From: Reichenbachiella faecimaris
GTDB lineage: Bacteria > Bacteroidota > Bacteroidia > Cytophagales > Cyclobacteriaceae
DNA length: 64,000 bases
Assembly (NCBI RefSeq): GCF_900176375.1
Contig: NZ_FWYF01000001.1
Location: 682,001-746,000, forward strand
Direction: 5' to 3'
In this document: piece after piece, positions 46,010 to 55,117 of the stretch
Layout: every line of letters starts with the position of its first letter
Numbering within the stretch: the stretch's first letter is position 1
The notes under the pieces: generated by a model
Database searches by the model: none
Seen by the model: only the letters and a program-made list of their open reading frames with translations
What the model was told of the DNA's origin: nothing
Position numbers and translations under genes: made by a program

Positions 46010-46542
46010 ATCATCTTATTTAGTTTGACTTACGTTAAGCGTCCTCCTTGTATCAATAGTAATGGCCAGATACAATTCGGAATATTCAAATTTGAACAGA
46101 TGATTTTCGATTCAATATTCAATACTTAACATATGCCTAGCATTTTTTAGAAAGGTTGGTAAATCACTATTTAGAGAAGGTGGGAGCCTGTTTGGACAAC
46201 TATTAGTTGCTAGCATTTCTAATAGAAGTGGTAAAAATACACAGAAAAGAGCAGAAATCTGGACACACTTACGCCCACCTTTCTGCTAACCATTTGCTCA
46301 AAATGAAGCCCCTCTGAGGCCAATTATTGATCAACATCAGGGTAGGAATAGTATCAATTGCCCCACCACTAAGCACCTTTTGAAATCAATCTTACAAATA
46401 AAGAATAGAGAATGGTAAATGGTGAATAGTCATCACCACCGTTTGCCACTAATCTTGAAGATCACTATTTCTATCACAGAGTGGTGAGGATTTACCATGT
46501 TGTACCAACGTATGAGTGGTACAACACGCAGATACTAACAAA
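46010..46542. promoter_or_regulatory. Divergent control region between the susC and uxaC operons
   Basis: 533 bp with no credible gene. It must contain the promoter of the susC operon (leftward) and that of the uxaC operon (rightward). A perfect 12-bp palindrome, TTCAAATTTGAA, lies at 46085-46096, about 76 bp upstream of the susC ATG, and a separate long inverted repeat lies before uxaC. I found no convincing TAnnTTTG box for either direction. The hybrid sensor presumably binds on the susC side, but no characteristic site could be identified by eye. Confidence 0.6.
46498..46526. promoter_or_regulatory. Putative operator of the hexuronate operon
   Basis: A perfect 10-bp inverted repeat, TGTTGTACCA / TGGTACAACA, with a 9-bp spacer, ends 16 bp before the uxaC ATG at 46543. 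Size and symmetry fit the binding site of a dimeric repressor (GntR or LacI type), perhaps responsive to galacturonate or tagaturonate. It contains the half-site TGGTA, also found in the ExuR/UxuR sites of enterobacteria. No such repressor gene is present in the window. Confidence 0.65.
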
Positions 46543-47949
46543 ATGAAGAAATTTTTAGATCAAGACTTTTTACTTAGCAATACAGTGGCTCAGGAGTTGT
46601 ATCACAACCATGCCGCTCATATGCCTATAATAGATTATCACAATCACCTCTCTCCAGAGGCCATGGCTTCCAATCACCAGTTTGCAAATATCACTGAAGC
46701 TTGGCTGTATGGTGATCATTACAAGTGGCGGGCCATGAGGGCCAATGGCATTGATGAAAAATACATCACAGGTGCTGGCACGGATGAAGAAAAATTTAAT
46801 AAATGGGCTGAGACCGTTCCTTACACTTTAAGGAATCCACTCTTTCACTGGACGCATTTAGAATTGAGAAGATATTTTGGAATTGATGAATTGCTTTCTC
46901 CACAGACTGCTTCAGAAATCTATTACGAAACTGCTGCATTGATGAAAAAGGATTCTCACTCCTGTATTGGCCTTTTGTTGCAGCTGAATGTAGAAACACT
47001 TTGCACCACTGATGATCCTGTGGACAATTTAGAACATCATCAGTCTATCAAGGCACGAATCAAAGCACCTAAAGTATATCCTAGTTTCAGACCAGACAAG
47101 GCTCTGGCTATGGATGGTTCAAAAGATCATTTGAGCTACATACAAAAGCTGTCAGAAGTTTCTGGTGTTTTCATCAATAGTCTGGACACCTTATTAGAAG
47201 CACTTCAGCAAAGAGTGAACTATTTTCATGAAAATGGTTGTCGAGTTTCTGATTTGGGATTCAATCAAATTCCGGCCTTTAATCCAAAGGCTACAGGACT
47301 GGACCAGCAATTTCTATCAGCCCTAGAAGGCAAGACATTGGATCTTGAAAGCATAGAAAATTTGCAGGAATTCGTTTTGACTGCTCTTTGCAAAATGTAT
47401 CATGCCAAAGGCTGGGCACAGCAGTTTCACCTAGGCGCACTAAGAAACAATAACGAAAGAGGTCTAAGAGAGCTTGGGCCAGATACAGGCTATGATTCTA
47501 TGGGCGATTTCAGTCAGGCTGAGCGTATGTCAAAGTTCTTTAATAATCTGGATAATACAGATCAACTTGCCAAAACGATCATTTACAACCTGAACCCCAG
47601 AGACAATGATTTATTTGCCACCATGGCTGGAAATTTCAATGATGGCAAGACCATAGGCAAATTTCAATTTGGTACTGGCTGGTGGTTTTTGGATCAGAAA
47701 GTGGGGATGGAAGCGCAAATGAACTCGCTTTCCAATATGGGTTTATTCAGCCGATTTATAGGCATGCTCACTGATTCCAGAAGTTTCTTGTCCTTCCCAA
47801 GACACGAGTATTTCAGAAGGATTCTCTGCAATCTGATAGGTACAGACGTGGTGAACGGAGAGTTGCCTCATGACATAGGATTGCTAGGTAGTATGGTTGA
47901 AGATATCTGCTACAACAATGCAAAAAGGTATTTTGAATTTGATCAATAA
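46543..47949 (+). CDS. uxaC: Uronate isomerase
   Basis: A 468-aa metal-dependent amidohydrolase-fold enzyme that converts D-galacturonate to D-tagaturonate (and glucuronate to fructuronate). The metal-binding 'IDYHNHLSPEAM' is near the N-terminus, followed by 'WLYGDHYKWRAMRANG', 'TTDDPVDNL', and the C-terminal 'LTDSRSFLSFPRHEYFRRILCN', all typical of UxaC; the length is also usual. The ATG at 46543 is chosen over a GTG nine codons upstream, which would lie within the inverted-repeat operator. First gene of the uxaC-dctPQM-uxaBA operon. Confidence 0.96.
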   Translation: MKKFLDQDFLLSNTVAQELYHNHAAHMPIIDYHNHLSPEAMASNHQFANITEAWLYGDHYKWRAMRANGIDEKYITGAGTDEEKFNKWAETVPYTLRNPLFHWTHLELRRYFGIDELLSPQTASEIYYETAALMKKDSHSCIGLLLQLNVETLCTTDDPVDNLEHHQSIKARIKAPKVYPSFRPDKALAMDGSKDHLSYIQKLSEVSGVFINSLDTLLEALQQRVNYFHENGCRVSDLGFNQIPAFNPKATGLDQQFLSALEGKTLDLESIENLQEFVLTALCKMYHAKGWAQQFHLGALRNNNERGLRELGPDTGYDSMGDFSQAERMSKFFNNLDNTDQLAKTIIYNLNPRDNDLFATMAGNFNDGKTIGKFQFGTGWWFLDQKVGMEAQMNSLSNMGLFSRFIGMLTDSRSFLSFPRHEYFRRILCNLIGTDVVNGELPHDIGLLGSMVEDICYNNAKRYFEFDQ

Positions 47950-47959
47950 GGTGAGAAGC

Positions 47960-48976
47960 ATGAAAATAAGAACTCATTTAATAGGTTTTGTTTTGTTAGT
48001 AAATAGTATGTGCCTTCTTTCTTGCAATAGCGAGAAAGAAGTGCGTGTACTTAAGCTGGCACATGAACTGAACGAAACACATCCAGTACATATCGGCATG
48101 GTGGAGATGGCGAGATTACTCGATGAGATATCAAAAGGACAATTGACTATCGACATCTATGCGAATGGTCAGCTGGGCAAGGAAAGGGATCTCCTTGAAC
48201 TTCTTCAGATAGGCAGCCTTGACATGACCAAGGTTTCGGCAGGAGCTTTGGAGAACTTCGTACCTGAAATAAAAGTATTGACGCTCCCCTATCTATTTAG
48301 GGATTCGGCACATACAGCTCAAGTGCTACAAGGATCAATTGGTAAAAGACTTTTGATGAAAGGAAGCAATTACCGACTCCGTGGCCTTTGCTTTTTCGAT
48401 GCAGGTAGTCGAAGTTTTTACTCAAAAGAGGCACCCATACAAAGACCTGAAGATTTGGCTGGCCTAAAGATTAGAGTGATGAACAGCCAATCTGCCTTTG
48501 ATATGATCAATACATTGGGAGGCACACCTACTCCTGTTTCCTTTGGGGAATTGTACACGGCCTTGCAGCAAGGTGTAGTGGACGCGGCCGAGAACAATCC
48601 ACCTAGCTTCTTTACCTCACGTCATTATGAAATATGTAAACACTATTCAATAGACGAGCACACGACTATCCCAGATGTGCTTATTGTGAGCACTTATCTT
48701 TGGAATAGCCTCACTGATCAGCAAAAAGAGTGGTTGCAAGAGGCGGCAGATCGCGCTGTCAATTATCAGAAAAAAGTATGGGCAGCCTCGGTTGCAGAAA
48801 GTCTAGAGCAGGTAAAAGCAGCTGGTGTTACTGTTTATTACCCTAATAAATCACCATTTCAGGCAACTGTTGAACCCCTGTACCAACAGTACAAAACAGA
48901 TCCTGAGCTGTATCAGCTCATACAAGAAATCACTGCAATAAATCAACCATTAAAAAAGAAAGAAGATGAGAGATAA
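47960..48976 (+). CDS. dctP: TRAP transporter substrate-binding protein, DctP family
   Basis: A 338-aa solute-binding protein for a TRAP carrier. The N-terminus is a lipoprotein signal ('MCLLSC'), so it is membrane-anchored rather than free in the periplasm. The body shows 'LKLAHELNETHPVHIGMVEMARLL', 'GQLGKERDLLELLQIGSLDMTKV', the conserved carboxylate-binding Arg in 'LAGLKIRVMNSQSAFDMINTLGGTPTPVSFGELYTALQQGVVDAAEN', and a C-terminal helix rich in Lys. It is placed between uxaC and the membrane genes, so galacturonate or another hexuronate is the likely cargo. The ATG at 47960, 10 bp after uxaC, gives the signal peptide; codons upstream overlap uxaC and are not signal-like. Confidence 0.93.
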   Translation: MKIRTHLIGFVLLVNSMCLLSCNSEKEVRVLKLAHELNETHPVHIGMVEMARLLDEISKGQLTIDIYANGQLGKERDLLELLQIGSLDMTKVSAGALENFVPEIKVLTLPYLFRDSAHTAQVLQGSIGKRLLMKGSNYRLRGLCFFDAGSRSFYSKEAPIQRPEDLAGLKIRVMNSQSAFDMINTLGGTPTPVSFGELYTALQQGVVDAAENNPPSFFTSRHYEICKHYSIDEHTTIPDVLIVSTYLWNSLTDQQKEWLQEAADRAVNYQKKVWAASVAESLEQVKAAGVTVYYPNKSPFQATVEPLYQQYKTDPELYQLIQEITAINQPLKKKEDER

Positions 48977-49442
48977 GTTGGACAGCCTATTAGAAACGAG
49001 CCTCAGTCTGCTTTTAGGACTCATGGTGATTAACGTCTTGTGGCAAGTGGCCTCCAGATATATACTGAATGACCCTAGTGCCTTTACAGACGAACTTTCC
49101 CGTTACTTGTTGATTTGGGTAGGACTACTAGGAGCAGCCTATGCTTCAGGCCAAGGCATGCATGTAGCCATCGAATTGCTTGAAAGAAAACTGTCCGACC
49201 AACAAAAGCTATATCAGCAAAAGATCATCCGTTTGTTGATCTGTGGTTTTGCACTATTTACCCTAATCATTGGTGGTACGCGATTAGTGGTAGTTTCCTT
49301 TGAACTAGGGCAAACCTCCTCAGCTATGCAATTGTCTTTGGGTTATGTGTATTTGGCTTTACCTCTCAGTGGGGTGCTCATTTGTTATTATGCCCTTTCA
49401 GATTTTTTCAACCAATTAAAGCGCAATCATGGAGCATCTTGA
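48966..49442 (+). CDS. dctQ: TRAP transporter small permease, DctQ family
   Basis: A 158-aa inner-membrane protein with four hydrophobic segments (about 12-32, 50-65, 90-110, 125-148) and the DctQ signature 'SAFTDELSRYLLIWVGLLGAAYAS'. It is the small subunit of a tripartite ATP-independent carrier. It overlaps dctP by 11 bp and dctM by 14 bp, implying translational coupling. Confidence 0.94.
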   Translation: MRDKLDSLLETSLSLLLGLMVINVLWQVASRYILNDPSAFTDELSRYLLIWVGLLGAAYASGQGMHVAIELLERKLSDQQKLYQQKIIRLLICGFALFTLIIGGTRLVVVSFELGQTSSAMQLSLGYVYLALPLSGVLICYYALSDFFNQLKRNHGAS

Positions 49443-50721
49443 AGTATACACCTTAGTCATTAGTTTTCTGTTTTTCCTTGTCGTAGGAGTGCCTGTAGCT
49501 TATAGTGTAGGCTTATCATCGCTACTGACCGTCTTGGTCAACATTGATCAAATGCCTGCCTACACCACCATGGCTCAGCGTATGGCTACCGGATTGGACA
49601 GCTTTTCTTTGTTGGCTATTCCGTTTTTCATCCTTGCTGGACAAATCATGAATCAAGGGGGCATAGCACAGCGACTCATTGCTTTTGCGAAAGCACTGGT
49701 TGGTTCGTTCCCAGGAGGATTGGCCTATGTCAATATCATTGGAGCAATGCTATTTGGTGCTATATCTGGGTCAGCCATGGCTGCAGTTTCGGCTATTGGA
49801 GGGACATTAGGTCCTCGTATGGAAAAAGAGGGGTATGAAAAATCTTACAGTGCGGCAGTAAACATCGCCTCGTCGACGACTGGATTAGTCATTCCACCAT
49901 CCAATATCCTGATCGTTTATTCACTGGCTAGTGGTGGTGTATCCATTGCTGCCTTATTCTTGGCTGGTTACATTCCTGGCATTCTGATGGGACTGGCGCT
50001 TATGCTCGTTGCTTTCGTCTATGCGAAAATCAAAAACTATCCAAGAGGAGAAAAATCAACTGTAAAAATACTATTCACTACATTCATTCATGCCTTTCCG
50101 AGTTTGATGATGTTGGTTGTAGTGATTGGTGGTATTGTGGTAGGCATATTCACCGCCACAGAAGCCTCTGGGATTGCCGTGCTTTACACGTTCGTCTTAT
50201 CACTCATTTACAAAGAGCTTTCTTTTGAAAAAATTAGAAGCATTGCCGTGAGTGCTGTGGGAACTACAGCAGTGGTTGCCCTCCTGATTGCCTGCTCCAT
50301 GAGCATGTCTTGGGTCATGGCTTATGCTGATATCCCACAGGCGGTAACAGCAGGGATATTGAGTATTTCGGACAATCCAATCGTCATTCTATTGTTGATC
50401 AATCTATTGCTTCTATGCGTAGGCATTTTCATGGATATGACGCCAGCTGTATTGATTTTCACTCCAATCTTTTTGCCCGTGGTATCCGCCATTGGCATTG
50501 ATCCAGTACACTTTGGGATCATCATGGTCATGAACCTTTGTATAGGATTATGTACTCCACCCGTAGGATCCGTTTTGTTTGTAGGTATTGGTGTGGCAGG
50601 CATATCGCTTGATAAAGTGATCAAACCTCTCATCCCATTGTTTGTTGCCATGATTATCGTGCTGTTTTTGGTGACCTATATCCCTCAGCTCAGTTTGTTT
50701 TTACCACAATTATTTGATTAA
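49429..50721 (+). CDS. dctM: TRAP transporter large permease, DctM family
   Basis: A 430-aa, about 12-helix inner-membrane permease that couples uptake to a sodium or proton gradient. Visible DctM motifs are 'FILAGQIMNQGGIAQRL', 'AMLFGAISGSAMAAVSAIGG', 'GLVIPPSNILIVYSLASGGVS', 'GIFTATEASGIAVLYT' and 'MNLCIGLCTPPVGSVLFVG'. With DctP and DctQ it completes the transporter, probably for hexuronates given uxaC, uxaB and uxaA on either side. Full length and intact. Confidence 0.96.
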   Translation: MEHLEVYTLVISFLFFLVVGVPVAYSVGLSSLLTVLVNIDQMPAYTTMAQRMATGLDSFSLLAIPFFILAGQIMNQGGIAQRLIAFAKALVGSFPGGLAYVNIIGAMLFGAISGSAMAAVSAIGGTLGPRMEKEGYEKSYSAAVNIASSTTGLVIPPSNILIVYSLASGGVSIAALFLAGYIPGILMGLALMLVAFVYAKIKNYPRGEKSTVKILFTTFIHAFPSLMMLVVVIGGIVVGIFTATEASGIAVLYTFVLSLIYKELSFEKIRSIAVSAVGTTAVVALLIACSMSMSWVMAYADIPQAVTAGILSISDNPIVILLLINLLLLCVGIFMDMTPAVLIFTPIFLPVVSAIGIDPVHFGIIMVMNLCIGLCTPPVGSVLFVGIGVAGISLDKVIKPLIPLFVAMIIVLFLVTYIPQLSLFLPQLFD

Positions 50722-50727
50722 AAAATT

Positions 50728-52155
50728 ATGCAAGCATTGAATAGAAATACAACATCAATCACTCCCCTTCCAATCAAAGTCCTTCAATTTGGTGAAGGAA
50801 ACTTTCTTCGTGCATTTGCCGATTGGATGATTGATTTGATGAACGATTCGCATGACTACAATTGTGGTGTGGCTGTGGTGCAGCCCATCGCGCAGGGCAT
50901 GACGGATATGCTCAGAAAGCAAGACAGTCTGTACCATCACATTTATAGAGGATTGCAAAATGGCAAAGCTACAAGTGAGACTCGTTTGATCTCATGTATT
51001 CAAACAGCCATCAATCCTTTTGAAGCCAGAAATGAATACGATCTAGTAGCTATTTCTGATGAATTGGAAGTAGTTATTTCAAATACCACTGAAGCTGGAA
51101 TTGTTTTCAGAGCAGACGACTTTCCCACCAAAGGTGACTTAGCTGCCACTTTCCCAGGAAAAGTAACACAGCTGCTATGGGAGCGATATGAACATTTTGG
51201 GGGTGATTCTACCAAAGGGTTAAGGTTCATTCCAGTCGAGCTTATTGACAAAAATGGTGAGAAGTTAAAAGAGGCCATTCTTGATTATGCAAAGCTCTGG
51301 AAGCTTCCAGAAGCATTTGCCAAATGGATAGAATACCATAACTACTTCGCCAATACACTGGTGGATAGAATTGTGCCTGGCTATCCAAAAGATGAGGTCG
51401 CAGAGATCCAACAAACTGTGGGCTTTGAAGATAACCTAATCGTTTCGTCTGAAATCTTTCATTTGTGGGTGATAGAGGGTAGCAAAGAAATTCAAACGTC
51501 TTTTCCCGCAGACCAATGCGGGTTGAATGTGATTTACACCAAAGATTTGACACCATATCGTGTGAGAAAAGTTCGGATATTGAATGGTGCACATACTTCC
51601 ATGGTACCAGTAGGACTACTAAACGGCCTGGAGACTGTAAAAGAAACAGTAGAAGATGAGGCTGTTGGCTCTTTCGTTCGCCAGATTATTTTTGACGAAA
51701 TTGCGCCAACCATTGATCTGCCTAAAGATGAATTGGAAGCGTATGCCCAAGAGGTATTAGAGCGTTTTAAAAACCCATACATCAGACACGAATTGAAAAC
51801 TATTGCGCTCAATTCGATTTCAAAATACAAAGTGAGAGTGCTCCCCTCCCTATTGGATAGTCTGAATGCTAAAAAGACATTACCAGAAGGTTTGGTACTG
51901 GCCTTCACCCATTTGATTAAATTATACTTATCTGATTTTGAAATTCAAGACAGTGAAGAAGTGAAGACTTTCTTTGCTTCTTTTAAATCAGGCTATCACA
52001 GTGCTACAGAAATCATAAAAACAGTCTTGGAAAAAACCGAATACTGGGGTCAGAATTTGAACGAAATCGAAGGGTTAAGCGAATTGATGACCAGTCAACT
52101 AGAAAGGCTCAATGACGGGACAACTATCTCGAACTTTTTAACTGCAAAGGCATGA
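50728..52155 (+). CDS. uxaB: Tagaturonate reductase (altronate oxidoreductase)
   Basis: A 475-aa NAD-dependent dehydrogenase of the mannitol dehydrogenase family that reduces D-tagaturonate to D-altronate. The N-terminal nucleotide-binding region is 'PIKVLQFGEGNFLRAFADWMID', and the C-terminal catalytic domain includes 'TPYRVRKVRILNGAHTSMVPVGLL' with the Lys and the Asn-Gly-x-His active-site elements. Placement 6 bp after dctM and overlapping uxaA by 4 bp (ATGA) distinguishes UxaB from the related fructuronate reductase UxuB. Confidence 0.94.
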   Translation: MQALNRNTTSITPLPIKVLQFGEGNFLRAFADWMIDLMNDSHDYNCGVAVVQPIAQGMTDMLRKQDSLYHHIYRGLQNGKATSETRLISCIQTAINPFEARNEYDLVAISDELEVVISNTTEAGIVFRADDFPTKGDLAATFPGKVTQLLWERYEHFGGDSTKGLRFIPVELIDKNGEKLKEAILDYAKLWKLPEAFAKWIEYHNYFANTLVDRIVPGYPKDEVAEIQQTVGFEDNLIVSSEIFHLWVIEGSKEIQTSFPADQCGLNVIYTKDLTPYRVRKVRILNGAHTSMVPVGLLNGLETVKETVEDEAVGSFVRQIIFDEIAPTIDLPKDELEAYAQEVLERFKNPYIRHELKTIALNSISKYKVRVLPSLLDSLNAKKTLPEGLVLAFTHLIKLYLSDFEIQDSEEVKTFFASFKSGYHSATEIIKTVLEKTEYWGQNLNEIEGLSELMTSQLERLNDGTTISNFLTAKA

Positions 52156-53789
52156 ATCAGGCGATAACCATAAATGAAACTGACAATCTGGGTGTAGCAC
52201 TGGCAGATCTATCTTCTGGCACTGCCATTCTCGTGAACGGAAAAACTATATTGCTCAAACAAGATATTCAGGCCAAACACAAGTTTGCACTACACGATTT
52301 CGCCCAGGGCGACGAGATGTATATGTATGGTTTGGTGGTAGGTACTGCCAAGCATGGCGTCAAACAAGGTGAAGCCATTACAGTAGAAAATACAGCACAT
52401 AAGGCCACTGAATACTCCAGCAAAACAAACGGAAAGTTCCAGTGGACGGCTCCAGATGTTAGTAAATTTTCAAATCGAACATTCAATGGCTATCACCGTG
52501 CAGATGGTCAAGTAGGAACTGATAACGTATGGCTGGTCTTTCCATTGGTTTTCTGCGAAAACAGAAATATCATGACCCTCAAAAAGGCTTTTGAAAAGGC
52601 TTTGGGCTATGAACAAACCAATGCGTTCGCCGACTTTGCTTCCAGTTTGGTTAGCCAGTATGAAAATGGCGCCTCTATTGAGGATGTTAAATTAACTGCT
52701 TCACAGCGCCAGCCACAAAGCACCCTTTTCAAAAACGTAAAAATCAAATTCATTACCCATCAGGCGGGATGTGGTGGCACACGAGAAGACAGTGATACGC
52801 TCTGTCGATTGTTGGCAGGCTATCTTAAAAACCCCAATGTGGTGGGCGCGACTGTACTCAGCCTAGGATGTCAGAACGCGCAAGTCAGCACTTTGCAAAG
52901 TGCCATAGCTGATACATCAGGGACAGTGACCAAACCCTTGCTTGTTTTCGATCAGCAAGAGACAGGCAAAGAGACGGATCTGATAGAAGGCGCCATCAAA
53001 GAAACTTTCAAAGGACTAATAGAAGCCAATAAAATAGAGCGCCAGCCTGCCCCTCTATCCAAACTCACGATTGGATTGGAATGTGGGGGTTCTGATGGGT
53101 TTTCTGGGATTTCTGCCAATCCTACCTTGGGTCATGTCTCTGATATGATTGCGGCATTGGGTGGCAAAGCCATCCTTTCAGAGTTCCCCGAACTCTGTGG
53201 TGTAGAGCAGGAGTTGATCAACAGAACTAACAACCAAACTCATGCTGAGAAGTTTATCAAACTGATGCGTGCTTATGCCAAATCAGCTGAAGATGTAGGC
53301 TCTGGCTTTGATATGAACCCCTCTCCGGGCAATATCAAGGATGGTTTGATCACTGACGCCATGAAATCCGCAGGCGCGGCCAAAAAAGGAGGCTCCTCAC
53401 CCATAGTAGATGTTCTCGATTATACTGAATATGCCAACCATCCTGGGCTCAGTTTGCTCTGCACTCCTGGAAACGACGTGGAATCTACAACAGGTTTGGT
53501 TGGTTCAGGAGCCAATGTGGTACTCTTCACCACAGGTCTGGGCACACCCACTGGCAATCCCATTGCACCAATCTTGAAGGTATCTTCCAATACCAAACTG
53601 GCCGAACGCATGCCTGATATTATTGATATCAATACAGGAGAGGTAATTGAAGGTAAAAAAACCATTCCAGAAATGGGCGAAGAAATGTTGAACCAAGTGA
53701 TCAAAATCGCCAGTGGTGAAATCCAATCCAAGGCCGTGTTGATGAATCAGGAAGATTTCATTCCGTGGAAACGGGGGGTGTCGTTGTAG
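52152..53789 (+). CDS. uxaA: Altronate dehydratase
   Basis: A 545-aa cytoplasmic iron-dependent dehydratase that converts D-altronate to KDG, the common end-point of both arms of the pectin pathway here. A small SAF-type domain (about 1-100) is followed by the large D-galactarate/altronate dehydratase domain. Key segments are 'FNGYHRADGQVGTDNVWLV' at its start, 'ITHQAGCGGTREDSDTLCRLLAGY', 'LECGGSDGFSGISANPTLG' and 'MNPSPGNIKDGLITDAMKSAGAAKKGG'. The two domains are fused as in E. coli UxaA. Last gene of the operon; its stop is 4 bp from that of the convergent antiporter gene. Confidence 0.96.
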   Translation: MNQAITINETDNLGVALADLSSGTAILVNGKTILLKQDIQAKHKFALHDFAQGDEMYMYGLVVGTAKHGVKQGEAITVENTAHKATEYSSKTNGKFQWTAPDVSKFSNRTFNGYHRADGQVGTDNVWLVFPLVFCENRNIMTLKKAFEKALGYEQTNAFADFASSLVSQYENGASIEDVKLTASQRQPQSTLFKNVKIKFITHQAGCGGTREDSDTLCRLLAGYLKNPNVVGATVLSLGCQNAQVSTLQSAIADTSGTVTKPLLVFDQQETGKETDLIEGAIKETFKGLIEANKIERQPAPLSKLTIGLECGGSDGFSGISANPTLGHVSDMIAALGGKAILSEFPELCGVEQELINRTNNQTHAEKFIKLMRAYAKSAEDVGSGFDMNPSPGNIKDGLITDAMKSAGAAKKGGSSPIVDVLDYTEYANHPGLSLLCTPGNDVESTTGLVGSGANVVLFTTGLGTPTGNPIAPILKVSSNTKLAERMPDIIDINTGEVIEGKKTIPEMGEEMLNQVIKIASGEIQSKAVLMNQEDFIPWKRGVSL

Positions 53790-53793
53790 GGCA

Positions 53794-54963
53794 TCAAGAA
53801 ACAGGATTGGTCAGACGCCTGGTGAGACCAATCCAAATTGGACTTAAAAGCAAGGTCAATGAGATCACTGCCACAATCATTTGATACGCAAAATCAGTGA
53901 TAATTTCGTTGAAGTAAGCCAATTGTCCAAGTACGAAACTGAATTCTCCAATTTGAGAAAGCAGTGCACCTGCATATAAGCTATCCTTCCAACTCATTTT
54001 GAACCCTCTCATAATTAAGGCGTTTATAAATAGGTTGGTCAATAAAACCACGCCTACCAAAGCTAGAATTATTATGATATGCTCCCATAAAAACCTGATA
54101 TTGATCAGCATGCCTATGGAGATAAAAAAAAGAGCTACAAAGATGACTTTGAAAGAATATAAGCTCTTGTGAAACCATTCTGTGGATTTAGAGGTGGCTA
54201 CAAAGATTCCAGCAACAAAAGCGCCCAAAGCTGTAGACAAACCGAAAAAACCAGTAATCATAGAAAAGCCAAAACACACCCCAAAAGCAAAAAAGACTTG
54301 GATTTCATGATCATTTTTTAATGCCTTGTGAAAGGGCAACTTAAGCTCTCCCCTAAAAAACAGAAAGACTACAAATCCAATTAGCAAGATTCCACCTATG
54401 ATTTGCATCCAGATCTCAGTCATGCTGGTTTCTTGACCAGAGAGGTAATTGAGCGTAATGAGCATAGGAACTATCAGCACGTCCTGTACCAAAAGAATCC
54501 CTAGTACGTTCTGACCAACCACGTGATCCATTTCTCCAGAATCCTGAAGTAATTTCACAATCACTGCCGTACTACTCAAGCTCACCACAAATCCAAGGGT
54601 CAGTATTCGAGCCAATGACCAGTCATAATATTGGCCAATGAGCCAGACTGCCAATATGCTGATGATCACCTGCAAAACCGTGCCCAAAACAGATATTTTC
54701 CAATTGGCAACTAAATTCTTCAAGGATATTTCCATACCAATGAAAAAAAGTAAAAGCACCAAACCCAGAGAGCCCAACGAACCTATCAGATCAGGGTCAT
54801 CTACTACGGCCAGCATGTGAGGGCCTACCACTGCGCCTGTTATAATATATACAATCACATGTGTCTGCTTCAGCATCCTTAATAAAATACCAACAATCAC
54901 CACTGCAAGTGCAATGGCGACAAACTTCAACAAGAAAGGATTGCTTTCTATGACCGCAAGCAT
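53794..54963 (-). CDS. Cation/proton antiporter, CPA2 (KefB/NhaS-type) membrane domain
   Basis: A 389-aa integral membrane protein with about 11-12 helices and the CPA2 core: 'IVYIITGAVVGPHMLAVV', 'GLVLLLFFIGMEISLK', 'SLSSTAVIVKLLQDSGE', 'GILLVQDVLIVPML' (the conserved Asp), and 'GALLSQIGEFSFVLGQLAY'. Unlike KefB/KefC there is no cytoplasmic TrkA-N (RCK) domain, so regulation must differ. It exchanges monovalent cations (potassium or sodium) for protons. Convergent with uxaA and not obviously linked to the pectin genes. Confidence 0.9.
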   Translation of the reverse strand: MLAVIESNPFLLKFVAIALAVVIVGILLRMLKQTHVIVYIITGAVVGPHMLAVVDDPDLIGSLGSLGLVLLLFFIGMEISLKNLVANWKISVLGTVLQVIISILAVWLIGQYYDWSLARILTLGFVVSLSSTAVIVKLLQDSGEMDHVVGQNVLGILLVQDVLIVPMLITLNYLSGQETSMTEIWMQIIGGILLIGFVVFLFFRGELKLPFHKALKNDHEIQVFFAFGVCFGFSMITGFFGLSTALGAFVAGIFVATSKSTEWFHKSLYSFKVIFVALFFISIGMLINIRFLWEHIIIILALVGVVLLTNLFINALIMRGFKMSWKDSLYAGALLSQIGEFSFVLGQLAYFNEIITDFAYQMIVAVISLTLLLSPIWIGLTRRLTNPVS

Positions 54964-55034
54964 GGTTTCATTAACTTTTAGTACCAGACCAAATTTAACA
55001 GATAGAATGATAGGTATAATTCTATGTAAAAAAA

Positions 55035-55042
55035 TATTTTTG
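55035..55042 (+). promoter_or_regulatory. Putative -7 box upstream of the VOC gene
   Basis: TATTTTTG matches TAnnTTTG, 75 bp upstream of the ATG at 55118. No clear -33 element is seen, and the region is A/T-rich, so chance is possible. Confidence 0.3.
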
Positions 55043-55117
55043 GGAGTTGTCCTAAATCAATTTATCTATTCGTCTTGTGAGAAAATAAATCAATTATAAA
55101 ACTTAAAACATACGACT

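Noticed and set aside
46516-46542. GTG start nine codons upstream for uxaC
   Set aside because: It lies within the putative operator, and the extra residues are not present in typical UxaC proteins.
47897-47959. Longer start for DctP inside the uxaC gene
   Set aside because: It would put 21 non-signal residues before a good lipoprotein signal peptide and overlap uxaC by more than 50 bp. The ATG at 47960 is better.
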